From the IMG/VR virus record IMGVR_UViG_3300027969_004220, positions 1 through 64,000 of that record: 64,000 bases of DNA; one strand, given 5' to 3'. The notes beneath the pieces were generated by a model, which was not told the DNA's origin, searched no databases, and saw only the letters and a list, made by a program, of their open reading frames with translations. The position numbers and the translations under genes are program-made. Within the stretch, counting starts at the first letter, position 1. Each line of letters begins with the position of its first letter. Source of the DNA: a virus. Positions 1 through 9,135 of this stretch are shown here, piece by piece.

Positions 1-156
1 CACATTACCTACTTGTGGTATTTCTAATTTAATAGAGTTATAAAGAGCATCTAAGTCTTTATCACTCATATTCTTACCCTTTCTGTAACTTTTTTCTTCA
101 AATAAAAGTTCAAAATCTGGGTTTCCTACTTCTGGGTTTAAAATTTCGTTTGTCAT
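1..156 (-). CDS. Partial CDS, unknown protein (N-terminal 52 residues)
   Basis: The reading frame starts at an ATG on the minus strand (156-154) and stays open to the left edge, so only the first 52 residues are present. They are polar and acidic (MTNEILNPEVGNPDFELLFE at the start), with no recognisable motif. It follows the UVR-domain gene in the same direction after a 51-base gap, so it probably belongs to the same leftward structural transcript. Function not recognised. Confidence 0.6.
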   Translation of the reverse strand, partial: MTNEILNPEVGNPDFELLFEEKSYRKGKNMSDKDLDALYNSIKLEIPQVGNV

Positions 157-207
157 AATTTTTTTTTAGTGTTTAAGTTTTAGTGTGAATTATTAAAAAG
201 TTTTAAA

Positions 208-573
208 TTATTTAATTCTTTTTATAGATTTCTTTAACATATAGTCTCTAAGCTTTGCTGCTTCTTCAAACTTTTCATTTTTAATAAGCTCATCCATTTT
301 ATCATTTACTTCTTTAGTAACTTCTTCTAAAGTTTTATTACCTATTTTTACCGGATCTAAAATAGAATTGTAAAAATCATCCATTTCAGAAATACTAGTT
401 AGATAAACATCCTGATTTTTAGGATTATTTAGTTTAGCACTTTTTGCTATTTTATTTAAGAATGGTTTATTTAGAGCAGAGTTTTCGATCAGATATTTTG
501 CTAGATGATAAGGTCTATTCTTAAACATCTTTAAAAAGTTTGCTAAAATTTCATTTAATTCCTCGTTATTCAT
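208..573 (-). CDS. Small protein with C-terminal UVR-like motif
   Basis: A 121-residue, lysine-rich, helical protein. The last 35 residues (NDKMDELIKNEKFEEAAKLR and following) match the UVR motif, a short helical hairpin found in UvrB, UvrC and several stress proteins that mediates protein-protein contact. There is no nuclease or helicase domain, so a DNA-repair role is not implied; small phage UVR proteins may act as adaptors. It lies 32 bases downstream of the 232-residue structural gene on the same strand and is probably co-transcribed. The family call rests on motif similarity only. Confidence 0.6.
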   Translation of the reverse strand: MNNEELNEILANFLKMFKNRPYHLAKYLIENSALNKPFLNKIAKSAKLNNPKNQDVYLTSISEMDDFYNSILDPVKIGNKTLEEVTKEVNDKMDELIKNEKFEEAAKLRDYMLKKSIKRIK

Positions 574-605
574 ACTACATATTATAAATAATTAAATGAT
601 AAGGT

Positions 606-1304
606 TTATATTTTTTCAAATAAAATATCGAAGTAATAGTCAAATTTATAAGAAGAACTTGGTTTTTCTTGATTAAACATTATTTTAATTGAGGACTGAT
701 CAAACTCTGTTTCAGTTTGAATCTTAATTACTTTATAAGTAGGATCTATTATATTAGTTGACCAACTATTGTTATACCTAAGTAAGTTTTGATTTCTTAA
801 ATCTTGGTATCTTACATAAAGTTCAACACCTTTATACTTATATCTATCTAAAACATTTGAACGTATATAACTTGTTGCTGCAACATTTACATCATTAAAC
901 ATTGTCATATCATTTCTAATACCCTCAAAAGTTCTATATTTTTTAAGTGTCGCAAATAAGTAATTAGTAAGTATTGTTTTTAGATCAATAGTTAGTATCC
1001 ATCTAGTATTATTATCTAATTGATATTTTGGTTGTGTAGTATCAATAACTAAAGTATGATTTTTAAATTTATCACCTGTGTTACTACCAGGTGAATAAAT
1101 ATATGAATCTAATGATGTTTCAGTTGAAATATCTAATTGTTCTCCACTTGTTCTTTGATAGTAGATAATATCTTGATTATCTATACTTATGGTATCTTCT
1201 ACCTCAAGCATTTTCGCACCAAAGAATGTACTTTCTTCAACCATGTTTAGTGTTCCATAAACTGCTCTATTTTGATATTCTGGTGATATATAACTTCTTC
1301 TCAT
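606..1304 (-). CDS. Probable virion structural protein
   Basis: A 232-residue protein starting MRRSYISPEYQN. It is rich in Tyr, Asn, Thr and Ser with alternating polar and aromatic residues, typical of beta-rich phage tail or baseplate proteins; no signal peptide, transmembrane segment or catalytic motif is visible. The start codon is one base past the stop of the upstream 1424-residue gene, which implies translational coupling. The structural role is inferred from composition and neighbours. Confidence 0.55.
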   Translation of the reverse strand: MRRSYISPEYQNRAVYGTLNMVEESTFFGAKMLEVEDTISIDNQDIIYYQRTSGEQLDISTETSLDSYIYSPGSNTGDKFKNHTLVIDTTQPKYQLDNNTRWILTIDLKTILTNYLFATLKKYRTFEGIRNDMTMFNDVNVAATSYIRSNVLDRYKYKGVELYVRYQDLRNQNLLRYNNSWSTNIIDPTYKVIKIQTETEFDQSSIKIMFNQEKPSSSYKFDYYFDILFEKI

Positions 1305-1305
1305 T

Positions 1306-4300
1306 TTAATTATCTTGTGTTTTTCCTATATAAGATGGTATTACAATTGGGGTTACTATATCAAATGTATTTATTACATTTTCATCACTAGTATATTTTT
1401 GTAAATAATCTTTATTTTTACTAACCGAAACCGTTTCTAAATAATACTTCAAATCCCAAGTTGATGAGAATATAAAAAAGTCATAGATAGAATATCCAAA
1501 TTCGTCTAACATAGGATATATTGATTTTTCGTCATTTACATTACCCAATCTTAGTATGTTTCCTTTTCTATTTACTTTTCTAATTTTTCTTTCTTTCATT
1601 AGACCAAAATCATTTAATAAAGTATCAAATTTATAATTACCACCAGATGGTATTCCATTAGAATCTCTTTCAAATAGTTGTAAATCATAGAATACTGGAC
1701 TATAATATCCACTATATCTATGAATTTCATTTTTTATAATATTTGCATTACCATGATAGTTTTCAAACACTTTAGCAGGATATTGATTTTCGATAATATT
1801 TGCGGCAACTGGAATATTATTATAATAATTTAGTTGTGTTATATCTACTATTCTTCCTGAGTCCAATTTTCTAATTGGATTTAGTGTATTTGGAAGTTCA
1901 ACTGCTCTTTTAAATAATGAATTTACTTTAATATCTAATTTATCAGGTTCTTCACATCTTAATAAATATGGTAGGTCTTTAATATTACCACCATCAACAT
2001 CTGAATAACTATAATTTTTTATATTATTATTCTCATCAATAACAACATATGATATGTAGTTACTAAATCCATATTTATTACTAATATCATTGATTGCATT
2101 TATAAAATTGGCAGCAGCTAGCTTTTGATTTATATCATTATATAAACTATCTCTATTTGAGTTAGATATATTTGGTGTTGTACCATCACTTATATTTATA
2201 TTTACTAATATATTTTTCCACTTTTTATTTATATAAATAATAATACCATTATTAAGATTAGTAGTAGTTTTTTTCCCACCACCTACTAAGATATTATATT
2301 TATTATTAAATTTTACTATTGAATTTGTTCCAGTTATTGAGTTAAATGACTTTGCGTCATTTCTAAACCAGTAACCTTTTGACTTAACTGGTTCAGTACC
2401 AACTGAGGGAAGATTAGAATCAGGTATATCATCTGAATTTGATGTATAAAGCTTATATACACTTTCATTATAAACAACATTATCATTCCAATAATACTGT
2501 TTTGTTGGACTCCATGATTCTATTATTTTCCATTTTGGATTTAAAGTAGTAGAATATGTTACCATCCAAGTATTCATTGTTGGGTTTAAATAATTATTAT
2601 CAATCAGTGATACATAGTAATTATTTTTATAAATAACTATTGACGCAGTACTATAACCCATTGTAATAGACTTACTAGGATTCCAAAAGTCAATTGTACT
2701 AGATTGTGATGCACAAAAGTAATATTCACCAGAATTATATACAATTGATGGTTTATTAGGTTCTTGAGGTTTATAACCAAGTGGCAAAATCTCTCCATCT
2801 GACACAGTTGGTCCTACTAATGATGTGTAATTATTATAGTTAGGTGACCAAAAAACAGAAAACTCATTACTGGTATAAGTAGTCCATCTTTGTGTATATG
2901 GTGCGGATGGTATTGTAACACCATATGTTGCAAATATTGGATTATTAGTAGTACTTGAAGAATATCTATAATATAGAATATCATCATTTATAACCTTTGT
3001 AGCATCTGCCCAAGCAGTACCAGAAACTCGATATGTTTTATCCATTTTCCACTCATCTATAACAGACCATACAAGATTATTAGTTGAATCTACAAGTCCT
3101 GTTATCTTACTACTATCTATAGTATCAAATATTGGAGAACTATTATTCTCAGATAGTAAAACTGAGAATTTATAATCATCAAATATGTTAGATGCCTTTA
3201 TATTGATTTTATCAATTTGATTATTTGTATTGATTGTAATACTACTAACCTCATAAATATCAAATTTTATACCTCTAAATAAAGTATGATTTGGTACAGA
3301 CTCATCACCTACATTAAAATAAGAATACTTATTAGAATTTTCCTTAATCTTACCATTAAAAAATTTATTAGATTTACTAAATAAATATGTAAAATAATCA
3401 TATGGATATGGTGATGTTGATTGTGTAGTTGATGTAATACTATCAAAATATGAATAAGTAAAGTTTAAATACTTATTTAACTCAAACTTAAATGTAGTAT
3501 CTATATTGTTATTATTATCTACATTTTCTATATGTAAGCTATGATAAACATATGATGATGTTGCCGAGTTTATTGTGTAGAAGTAATCTAAATTTCTTTC
3601 AGATCTTGTAGGAAATGGTTCATAAACATTAGTAGTTCTATTAAAATCCTCAAAGATTAAAGAGTTATTTAATGTGTATGGTAGATCACTCGCAGATAGT
3701 GATTTATGAAATCCCCATTTACAATAAACCGGATTTTTTCTCCATATCTCAGATAAATCATTACCATCAATTTTGAATGTTTCATAGTTAGCAGTATATT
3801 CAGAAGATGTTGGTATATTAATAATTCTATTTTGATAACTAAAGTCATCTAAATTTACAGGATCTGTCAAACTTCTTATATCTTCTAAATACATTTTTGT
3901 CTCATCTGTAGTAGTAATATTTGTAGATTCTTCATATTCATATTTAGAATAACCAGTATCAACAATTCTTGTATCAAAATCTTTTATATCACAAAAATTA
4001 AGCTTATAAATTGAAAACTTTTTAGGTGCATTATTAAAATCAACTACAGTACTAACTTTTTTTGATTCTCCACGAACTTTATATATGAAATCATTTTGGT
4101 TAAAAATAAAAGAGTAGTCTGTACTAAGCATTATAGAATTATCTATACTAACTAAGTTGTGGTATAAACCATCAATTTCAATTATCCAAACATCTGCACT
4201 ATCAAAACCCGCTATCTGAAAATCTTTTACTGCACTACCATCACTAGTAATTAGTTTATTAGTAGGATCTATTTCAGCATAGTTCTGATTAAAACTTGAC

Positions 4301-5580
4301 GCAGTTAAACCGGTCAAATTTAAGTTAGTTATTATTTTATATTTAGTAACAATAACATCACCAAAATCCTCTACAGCTGATTTAGAATTTGTAGTAACTG
4401 ATTTTTTAATAACACTTGCATTTTTATTAAATTTTGATGAGCTAAATCCTAAGTCTTTAGACATTCTACTTTCCGTATTAGTAAATGTATTAGGAATTTT
4501 AACCAATTGATCTGAAACAGTTTCAGTAAATTGTTCTACTTTATAGTAGTTTCCATCATACTCTACATAAAATGGTCTTTTATTCGACCACTCTTGAAGA
4601 AACGGATTTTCATTACTTGGTGAGTAAATTATATTTGATACCGAACTTGTAGAACCGCCAATCGTCACACCATTATTCTGAATAATAATATCACTTCTTA
4701 AAGGTATTGATAAATATGGTGAAACAGTTTTAACTAATTCCAAATCGTTTAAATAAAATCCATAATATCTATTTATAGACCATTTTCTTTTAATATCCGG
4801 AGTTGATGGAGTATCATCAAATAAAAATGAAAAATTTATTATATTGGGGAAAACAACCTTATTATTTTTATAAGAGTCAAATACAAACTTTTCAAGTTCA
4901 AATATTTCTTTTTCCTCATCTAATATATCATCAATAAATAAAGATTTATATGTGTATCCACCATTCTGATAATCTATACCATTCCATCTACAAAATTCCA
5001 AATTTCTAAAGTCTATATCTAATGGTGAATCCGGAAAGTATTTATTATCTGTAAAATTCTTTCCTAACCACTCACCTAATACACTTTGTTTACTTAAATC
5101 AAATACTTTAACTGTCTTTAGTTTCTTAATTATTTCAATATTAAAATTATTTCTATCTGTAGTTCCAATGCCAGAACCATCAACTCTAAAAATAATAAAG
5201 TTTTTCGGTAAACCATTTTTAGTAATGTATAAAGGAGCAAAATATTCATACTCTTCACTATAGTTTTTATTATTAACTATATTACGTGCACCATAACTAT
5301 ATAATTCATCATATTGATTTCTGAAATCATTTGACATTGTATCAACATCATTCTCATATTTAATTGAGAATGCAGTATCTGCTGGTAAATTTTTGTAGAA
5401 GTATGGAATCAACTCATCATAGTAATTATCTTTAGTGAAACTAACTTTCTTAAATTTGTCAAAAGATAAATTAGGGTCAGACTCAATACTATCTAAACTA
5501 AATTTATAGTTAGTATCAATCGTAACCTTAATATTTGTTGTCAATCCAACATTTGTTCTTAATAAACCAAAACTTTTCAA
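1306..5580 (-). CDS. Large tail/baseplate structural protein with CBM-like W-Y repeats
   Basis: A 1424-residue Asn/Ser/Tyr-rich protein in a minus-strand cluster of structural genes. Between about residues 880 and 1045 it has several units of the form W-x(5-8)-Y-x(2-4)-V-x-Y-x(2-4)-Y-K/V (for example WSPTKQYYWNDNVVYNESVY), which resemble carbohydrate-binding type 5/12 modules found in chitinases and phage tail proteins. The rest has no recognisable domain but looks beta-rich. I infer a host-surface-binding baseplate or fibre component; a baseplate wedge subunit is also possible. It ends one base before the next gene and starts 9 bases after the 1068-residue gene. Confidence 0.6.
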   Translation of the reverse strand: MKSFGLLRTNVGLTTNIKVTIDTNYKFSLDSIESDPNLSFDKFKKVSFTKDNYYDELIPYFYKNLPADTAFSIKYENDVDTMSNDFRNQYDELYSYGARNIVNNKNYSEEYEYFAPLYITKNGLPKNFIIFRVDGSGIGTTDRNNFNIEIIKKLKTVKVFDLSKQSVLGEWLGKNFTDNKYFPDSPLDIDFRNLEFCRWNGIDYQNGGYTYKSLFIDDILDEEKEIFELEKFVFDSYKNNKVVFPNIINFSFLFDDTPSTPDIKRKWSINRYYGFYLNDLELVKTVSPYLSIPLRSDIIIQNNGVTIGGSTSSVSNIIYSPSNENPFLQEWSNKRPFYVEYDGNYYKVEQFTETVSDQLVKIPNTFTNTESRMSKDLGFSSSKFNKNASVIKKSVTTNSKSAVEDFGDVIVTKYKIITNLNLTGLTASSFNQNYAEIDPTNKLITSDGSAVKDFQIAGFDSADVWIIEIDGLYHNLVSIDNSIMLSTDYSFIFNQNDFIYKVRGESKKVSTVVDFNNAPKKFSIYKLNFCDIKDFDTRIVDTGYSKYEYEESTNITTTDETKMYLEDIRSLTDPVNLDDFSYQNRIINIPTSSEYTANYETFKIDGNDLSEIWRKNPVYCKWGFHKSLSASDLPYTLNNSLIFEDFNRTTNVYEPFPTRSERNLDYFYTINSATSSYVYHSLHIENVDNNNNIDTTFKFELNKYLNFTYSYFDSITSTTQSTSPYPYDYFTYLFSKSNKFFNGKIKENSNKYSYFNVGDESVPNHTLFRGIKFDIYEVSSITINTNNQIDKINIKASNIFDDYKFSVLLSENNSSPIFDTIDSSKITGLVDSTNNLVWSVIDEWKMDKTYRVSGTAWADATKVINDDILYYRYSSSTTNNPIFATYGVTIPSAPYTQRWTTYTSNEFSVFWSPNYNNYTSLVGPTVSDGEILPLGYKPQEPNKPSIVYNSGEYYFCASQSSTIDFWNPSKSITMGYSTASIVIYKNNYYVSLIDNNYLNPTMNTWMVTYSTTLNPKWKIIESWSPTKQYYWNDNVVYNESVYKLYTSNSDDIPDSNLPSVGTEPVKSKGYWFRNDAKSFNSITGTNSIVKFNNKYNILVGGGKKTTTNLNNGIIIYINKKWKNILVNINISDGTTPNISNSNRDSLYNDINQKLAAANFINAINDISNKYGFSNYISYVVIDENNNIKNYSYSDVDGGNIKDLPYLLRCEEPDKLDIKVNSLFKRAVELPNTLNPIRKLDSGRIVDITQLNYYNNIPVAANIIENQYPAKVFENYHGNANIIKNEIHRYSGYYSPVFYDLQLFERDSNGIPSGGNYKFDTLLNDFGLMKERKIRKVNRKGNILRLGNVNDEKSIYPMLDEFGYSIYDFFIFSSTWDLKYYLETVSVSKNKDYLQKYTSDENVINTFDIVTPIVIPSYIGKTQDN

Positions 5581-5589
5581 TTTAAACTA

Positions 5590-8500
5590 TTATTTTTTAC
5601 TTGATGTTGACCAATCATCTATATATGCTGGACTACCACCAGTTGAGTTGAACTTTCTTACAATAACTTTATTTCTATTTAGATTAAATTTTAAAGTAAA
5701 TATAAACGGTCTATTCTCTGCCTCATTTTCTAAGAAAAATTTAATTTTCTTAACATGTTTTACAGTTCTTGTTGAATTATTAAGATCAATATATTGATAA
5801 TTTAATCCAGTTTGACTATTATCTAATGAATTAAGTTTGAAATAAATATTTAATGGAACTATAATAGAGCTTTTATCACCAACATTTACAGTCTTAACCT
5901 TATCACTATTGTTTTCTTGTATGTTTTCTAAACTTTTAACCACTGGATGTATAGTTGTTAAGAACTTAGTTGTCGATGCAATTGAAACAGTCACATCATT
6001 CCATTTTGATGGATCTAATAAAGATTTATTATTACCAATAAATTTTAATATACCTGACTCATTATAACCAACATTATAATCACTGGTAGCAAGTACATTT
6101 GTTATAGAGTTTGAATTTACCGTAGTAGCATCAAATGTATTACCTATGTTTTCGGATAATTTTGCCACAGTATTCTGTGTAATAGAGTCATAGTTCATTT
6201 GCCAAATAAATTGGTTATCTAAGTGAGTTCTTGTTTGACTAGTTTCAATAACATCATTTGTCAATAACTCATCTTGACTATTTACCCAAAAACTTTGAGG
6301 TGCTTGTGTATTATATACTGCACTACTTTGTAAATATGTTCTATTAGATAGCAAACCTAATAGTGATTCTTTTGCATTATTTTTAATTTTCATAACAAAA
6401 TCTTTAATAACATAAATATTGTTTTCATAAACTCTACCAGTTGGTGCACCCTGTCCATTGAATAAAGTTAAATAATCTTCACACTCAACATTAAATGTTG
6501 TTTCAGAACCATTATTTACTATAAACTCTTGATTATTTCTAAGAATGATAATCTGAAGTTCACCTTTAGCTCTTGTAATTTTCTCTTCTAATGAAGCAAT
6601 TCTATCAGATAACTTTTGTATATACGAATATAAGTCCAAAGAAACTCCATTCTCATCCTGGAAGCCAGATAGAATCTTTTTTGCTTCGTGATGGAATGTA
6701 ACGTTATTTACAGTTACCGTGTCTGCTAAGTGATTATCTAATCCTTTTGCAGATAGCTCTGAATTCATACTTATTTTTAAGTCTTCTTTAGTCGCTGCAG
6801 TTAAGATAAAATCGTTTTCATTAGCAATTGTGTTTAGATCATCCGGAAAATCAATTGTAATAATTTCAGACCAATCAGATTCAACTGATGATTCTGGCCA
6901 ACCAACTTCTGAGATGGATTTTATTCTAATATCAACTCTTTCATTAGATTGAATTGGAATATCTATTTGATTAATATTTGGTGTATCTGCATTAGTAACA
7001 TCTTCAATTGCCCAAGTATATTCACCAGTTGATGTATTATACTCTCTTTTTCTTGCATCAGTTTTGAATTCTGTCCAGTTAGAAAAAGAAGCTTTACTTT
7101 GAGAATCTGTAATTGTAAAGGTATCTACCGGTGCTTCTCTACCGTCTTTACTGGTATATCTATACTGAACTCTAAATTGTACAATCTCTTGTGGCTTAGT
7201 ACCAGTAGTAACTACGGCATTTGGAATCGGCCAGAATCCTCTTACACTAAATTTAGGAGTAACTTTATTTTTTGGATCTTTAGATAAGTCAATTACTTCT
7301 TGAGTAACAGATGCAAGTAATTTACTTTTACTATCTTTTTTATTTGTTAGTTCTTCAACTTCTAAATCTGCTTGTTTTTTTGCAGAGTCTGATTTAAACT
7401 TAGTAAATTTTGCAGTTTTATTTCTTGATAGAATAGCTTCTTGTAATTGCTGTATCTCTGATTTTAAAGATAACTGATAATTATGTTTCTGTTTAACTAA
7501 GTTAGAATCTGGAGTATCTGTAAGGTGTTTATTGATTTGAACTACCTTAAAGTTATCTAATGCCAATGTTGGTGAACCAGGTGTCCCTGCTAAAGAGTTT
7601 GGTGTTTTCTTTGCAACCAAATCTTGTAAAACAACACCATAATCATAAACATAATCAATATAGAATTGTTCCATTGATAATCCATTTGCACTAGAGTCAG
7701 AAGTAAGTCTCAAGTCATTTGTATAATAACCCGTACCTAAACTCCATTTTTTTGCAACTAAATTATTATCGGCATTTACTGGTTTAACAAAAAGAACATT
7801 TCTTTCATTATATCCAACACTTACTCTAACCTTCTTAGTGTAAATAACAGATGAATAAACTTTTAAAGTTCCAATTCCAACCGGAATTGGTTCAATACCT
7901 TCAAGTCTCTCTACTCTAATTCTTGGATTAGATTCTGCCGTTGAAACTTCTAATATTTTATATCTTGTTGATGTTTTTTCTGAATTTATAATAACTTCAT
8001 CTCCAATAGATAATTTCCTAGTTGAATTTGCATCAACTACTAAATAGTCTAATGTATCTAAAACATACCAAAGTTTTCTATTTAATCTATCTTCTTGTAT
8101 TCTTAAAACACTAAATTGACCATCATATAATAAATTGTTAGGTTCCAAATCGAACATTTGTTCATCATACTTAGGATTAGTCGGATTTAATAACCCAGTA
8201 GTTGTAGTATACCAGTTTTCAAATTCTGATATAATAATATTAGGGTTTCCTCTAAATAATTGATTATAACTATTTAACGCTGACTGACCTAGTGTAGTAA
8301 AAGAACCATCTGCATTTTTTGCAAATTCAACAATATATCTTCTTATCAAACATTTTCTAACATTATCTTCAATTTTACCTGATAAATCAAGTTCTACTGA
8401 GACCATAGGGTCCATAAGGGAATCAAAAAACCAATTAGGTGCAGATTTAAAGGTACTTAAAGCACCTAAGCTTCCAATTGGAGTAGGATCTCTATTCAAA

Positions 8501-8796
8501 TCAACTGTAATAATCTTTTTGTATTTATTTTGTGATGATGTTTGAATTAAAGCACCTGCTGCATCAATACTATAAAGTGAATTAATATTATTATTTAATC
8601 TATCAATATCTGCTTTTAATGATGTAAAAGAAGGTAATGTAAAATTTCTCAATACACCATTCTCATCATATACTTGAAGAGTAACAGAAGAGTCTGTTGT
8701 TGTTGTTAGAGAATTGATTTTAGATAAAATCTCAACAATATTTTTATTATACGTTATTATTTGATCCGCTACTTTTGGAAATGAACTTTGAACCAT
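5590..8796 (-). CDS. Large tail/baseplate structural protein with fibronectin III-like region
   Basis: A 1068-residue protein that opens a leftward structural operon. About residues 430-500 form a charged, coiled-coil-like stretch (repeated E/K with leucines). It is followed by a segment of about 130 residues with Trp, Tyr and repeated 'VQYRY', 'WSEI' and 'RIKSISEVGW' strands that resembles a fibronectin type III domain. The C-terminal quarter is beta-rich. Such FN3-bearing proteins are common in tails and baseplates of large phages. A TTTAATATATA motif lies 20-34 bases upstream of the start. The assignment to baseplate versus fibre is open. Confidence 0.6.
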   Translation of the reverse strand: MVQSSFPKVADQIITYNKNIVEILSKINSLTTTTDSSVTLQVYDENGVLRNFTLPSFTSLKADIDRLNNNINSLYSIDAAGALIQTSSQNKYKKIITVDLNRDPTPIGSLGALSTFKSAPNWFFDSLMDPMVSVELDLSGKIEDNVRKCLIRRYIVEFAKNADGSFTTLGQSALNSYNQLFRGNPNIIISEFENWYTTTTGLLNPTNPKYDEQMFDLEPNNLLYDGQFSVLRIQEDRLNRKLWYVLDTLDYLVVDANSTRKLSIGDEVIINSEKTSTRYKILEVSTAESNPRIRVERLEGIEPIPVGIGTLKVYSSVIYTKKVRVSVGYNERNVLFVKPVNADNNLVAKKWSLGTGYYTNDLRLTSDSSANGLSMEQFYIDYVYDYGVVLQDLVAKKTPNSLAGTPGSPTLALDNFKVVQINKHLTDTPDSNLVKQKHNYQLSLKSEIQQLQEAILSRNKTAKFTKFKSDSAKKQADLEVEELTNKKDSKSKLLASVTQEVIDLSKDPKNKVTPKFSVRGFWPIPNAVVTTGTKPQEIVQFRVQYRYTSKDGREAPVDTFTITDSQSKASFSNWTEFKTDARKREYNTSTGEYTWAIEDVTNADTPNINQIDIPIQSNERVDIRIKSISEVGWPESSVESDWSEIITIDFPDDLNTIANENDFILTAATKEDLKISMNSELSAKGLDNHLADTVTVNNVTFHHEAKKILSGFQDENGVSLDLYSYIQKLSDRIASLEEKITRAKGELQIIILRNNQEFIVNNGSETTFNVECEDYLTLFNGQGAPTGRVYENNIYVIKDFVMKIKNNAKESLLGLLSNRTYLQSSAVYNTQAPQSFWVNSQDELLTNDVIETSQTRTHLDNQFIWQMNYDSITQNTVAKLSENIGNTFDATTVNSNSITNVLATSDYNVGYNESGILKFIGNNKSLLDPSKWNDVTVSIASTTKFLTTIHPVVKSLENIQENNSDKVKTVNVGDKSSIIVPLNIYFKLNSLDNSQTGLNYQYIDLNNSTRTVKHVKKIKFFLENEAENRPFIFTLKFNLNRNKVIVRKFNSTGGSPAYIDDWSTSSKK

Positions 8797-8817
8797 TTTA
8801 TGATTTTTGATTTTTTA

Positions 8818-8829
8818 GTATATATTAAA
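8818..8829 (-). promoter_or_regulatory. Phage-type promoter motif before the leftward structural operon
   Basis: Read on the minus strand the sequence is TTTAATATATAC, about 22 bases before the ATG at 8796. It belongs to the recurring TTTTAATATATA motif. Confidence 0.45.
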
Positions 8830-8857
8830 TTTTGTTTATTCTTTAAGTTTTATTTTG

Positions 8858-8865
8858 TATATTTG
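8858..8865 (+). promoter_or_regulatory. Host-type promoter -7 box (TATATTTG)
   Basis: TATATTTG matches the Bacteroidota sigma-ABfr -7 consensus TAnnTTTG. It lies 5 bases before the ATG at 8870, so the transcript would be nearly leaderless. Confidence 0.6.
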
Positions 8866-8869
8866 TTAC

Positions 8870-9106
8870 ATGAAGATATATGATGTAACATTTAATGATG
8901 GTGGTTGGCACAGCGGTCCACTACCAAGTTTTCAGATAGTAGCAGAAAACAAAGAACAAGCAATTGAAAAAGTTTTGGAGAAACATCCAAGATATAAAAC
9001 AGGTTATGACAAATGGGTAACTGAATTCAAAATAGAAGGATATGTTATCGAAGTTTATGATGAAAAATCATATAACAGAGATAAAAATTTGGAAAAACTA
9101 ATATAA
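8870..9106 (+). CDS. Hypothetical protein, 78 residues
   Basis: I take the ATG at 8870 (MKIYDVTFNDGG) rather than the TTG at 8855, because that TTG lies inside the TATATTTG promoter box. The product is a small soluble alpha/beta protein with an IVAENKEQAIEKVLEKHP helix typical of small phage accessory proteins. No known family recognised. It is the first gene of the rightward block and is followed by its own promoter for the ligase. Confidence 0.65.
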   Translation: MKIYDVTFNDGGWHSGPLPSFQIVAENKEQAIEKVLEKHPRYKTGYDKWVTEFKIEGYVIEVYDEKSYNRDKNLEKLI

Positions 9107-9111
9107 CTTCG

Positions 9112-9119
9112 TATATTTG
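9112..9119 (+). promoter_or_regulatory. Host-type promoter -7 box for ligA
   Basis: TATATTTG lies 16 bases before the ligase start codon, in the short gap after the preceding gene. Confidence 0.6.
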
Positions 9120-9135
9120 TAGAAATATAATAATT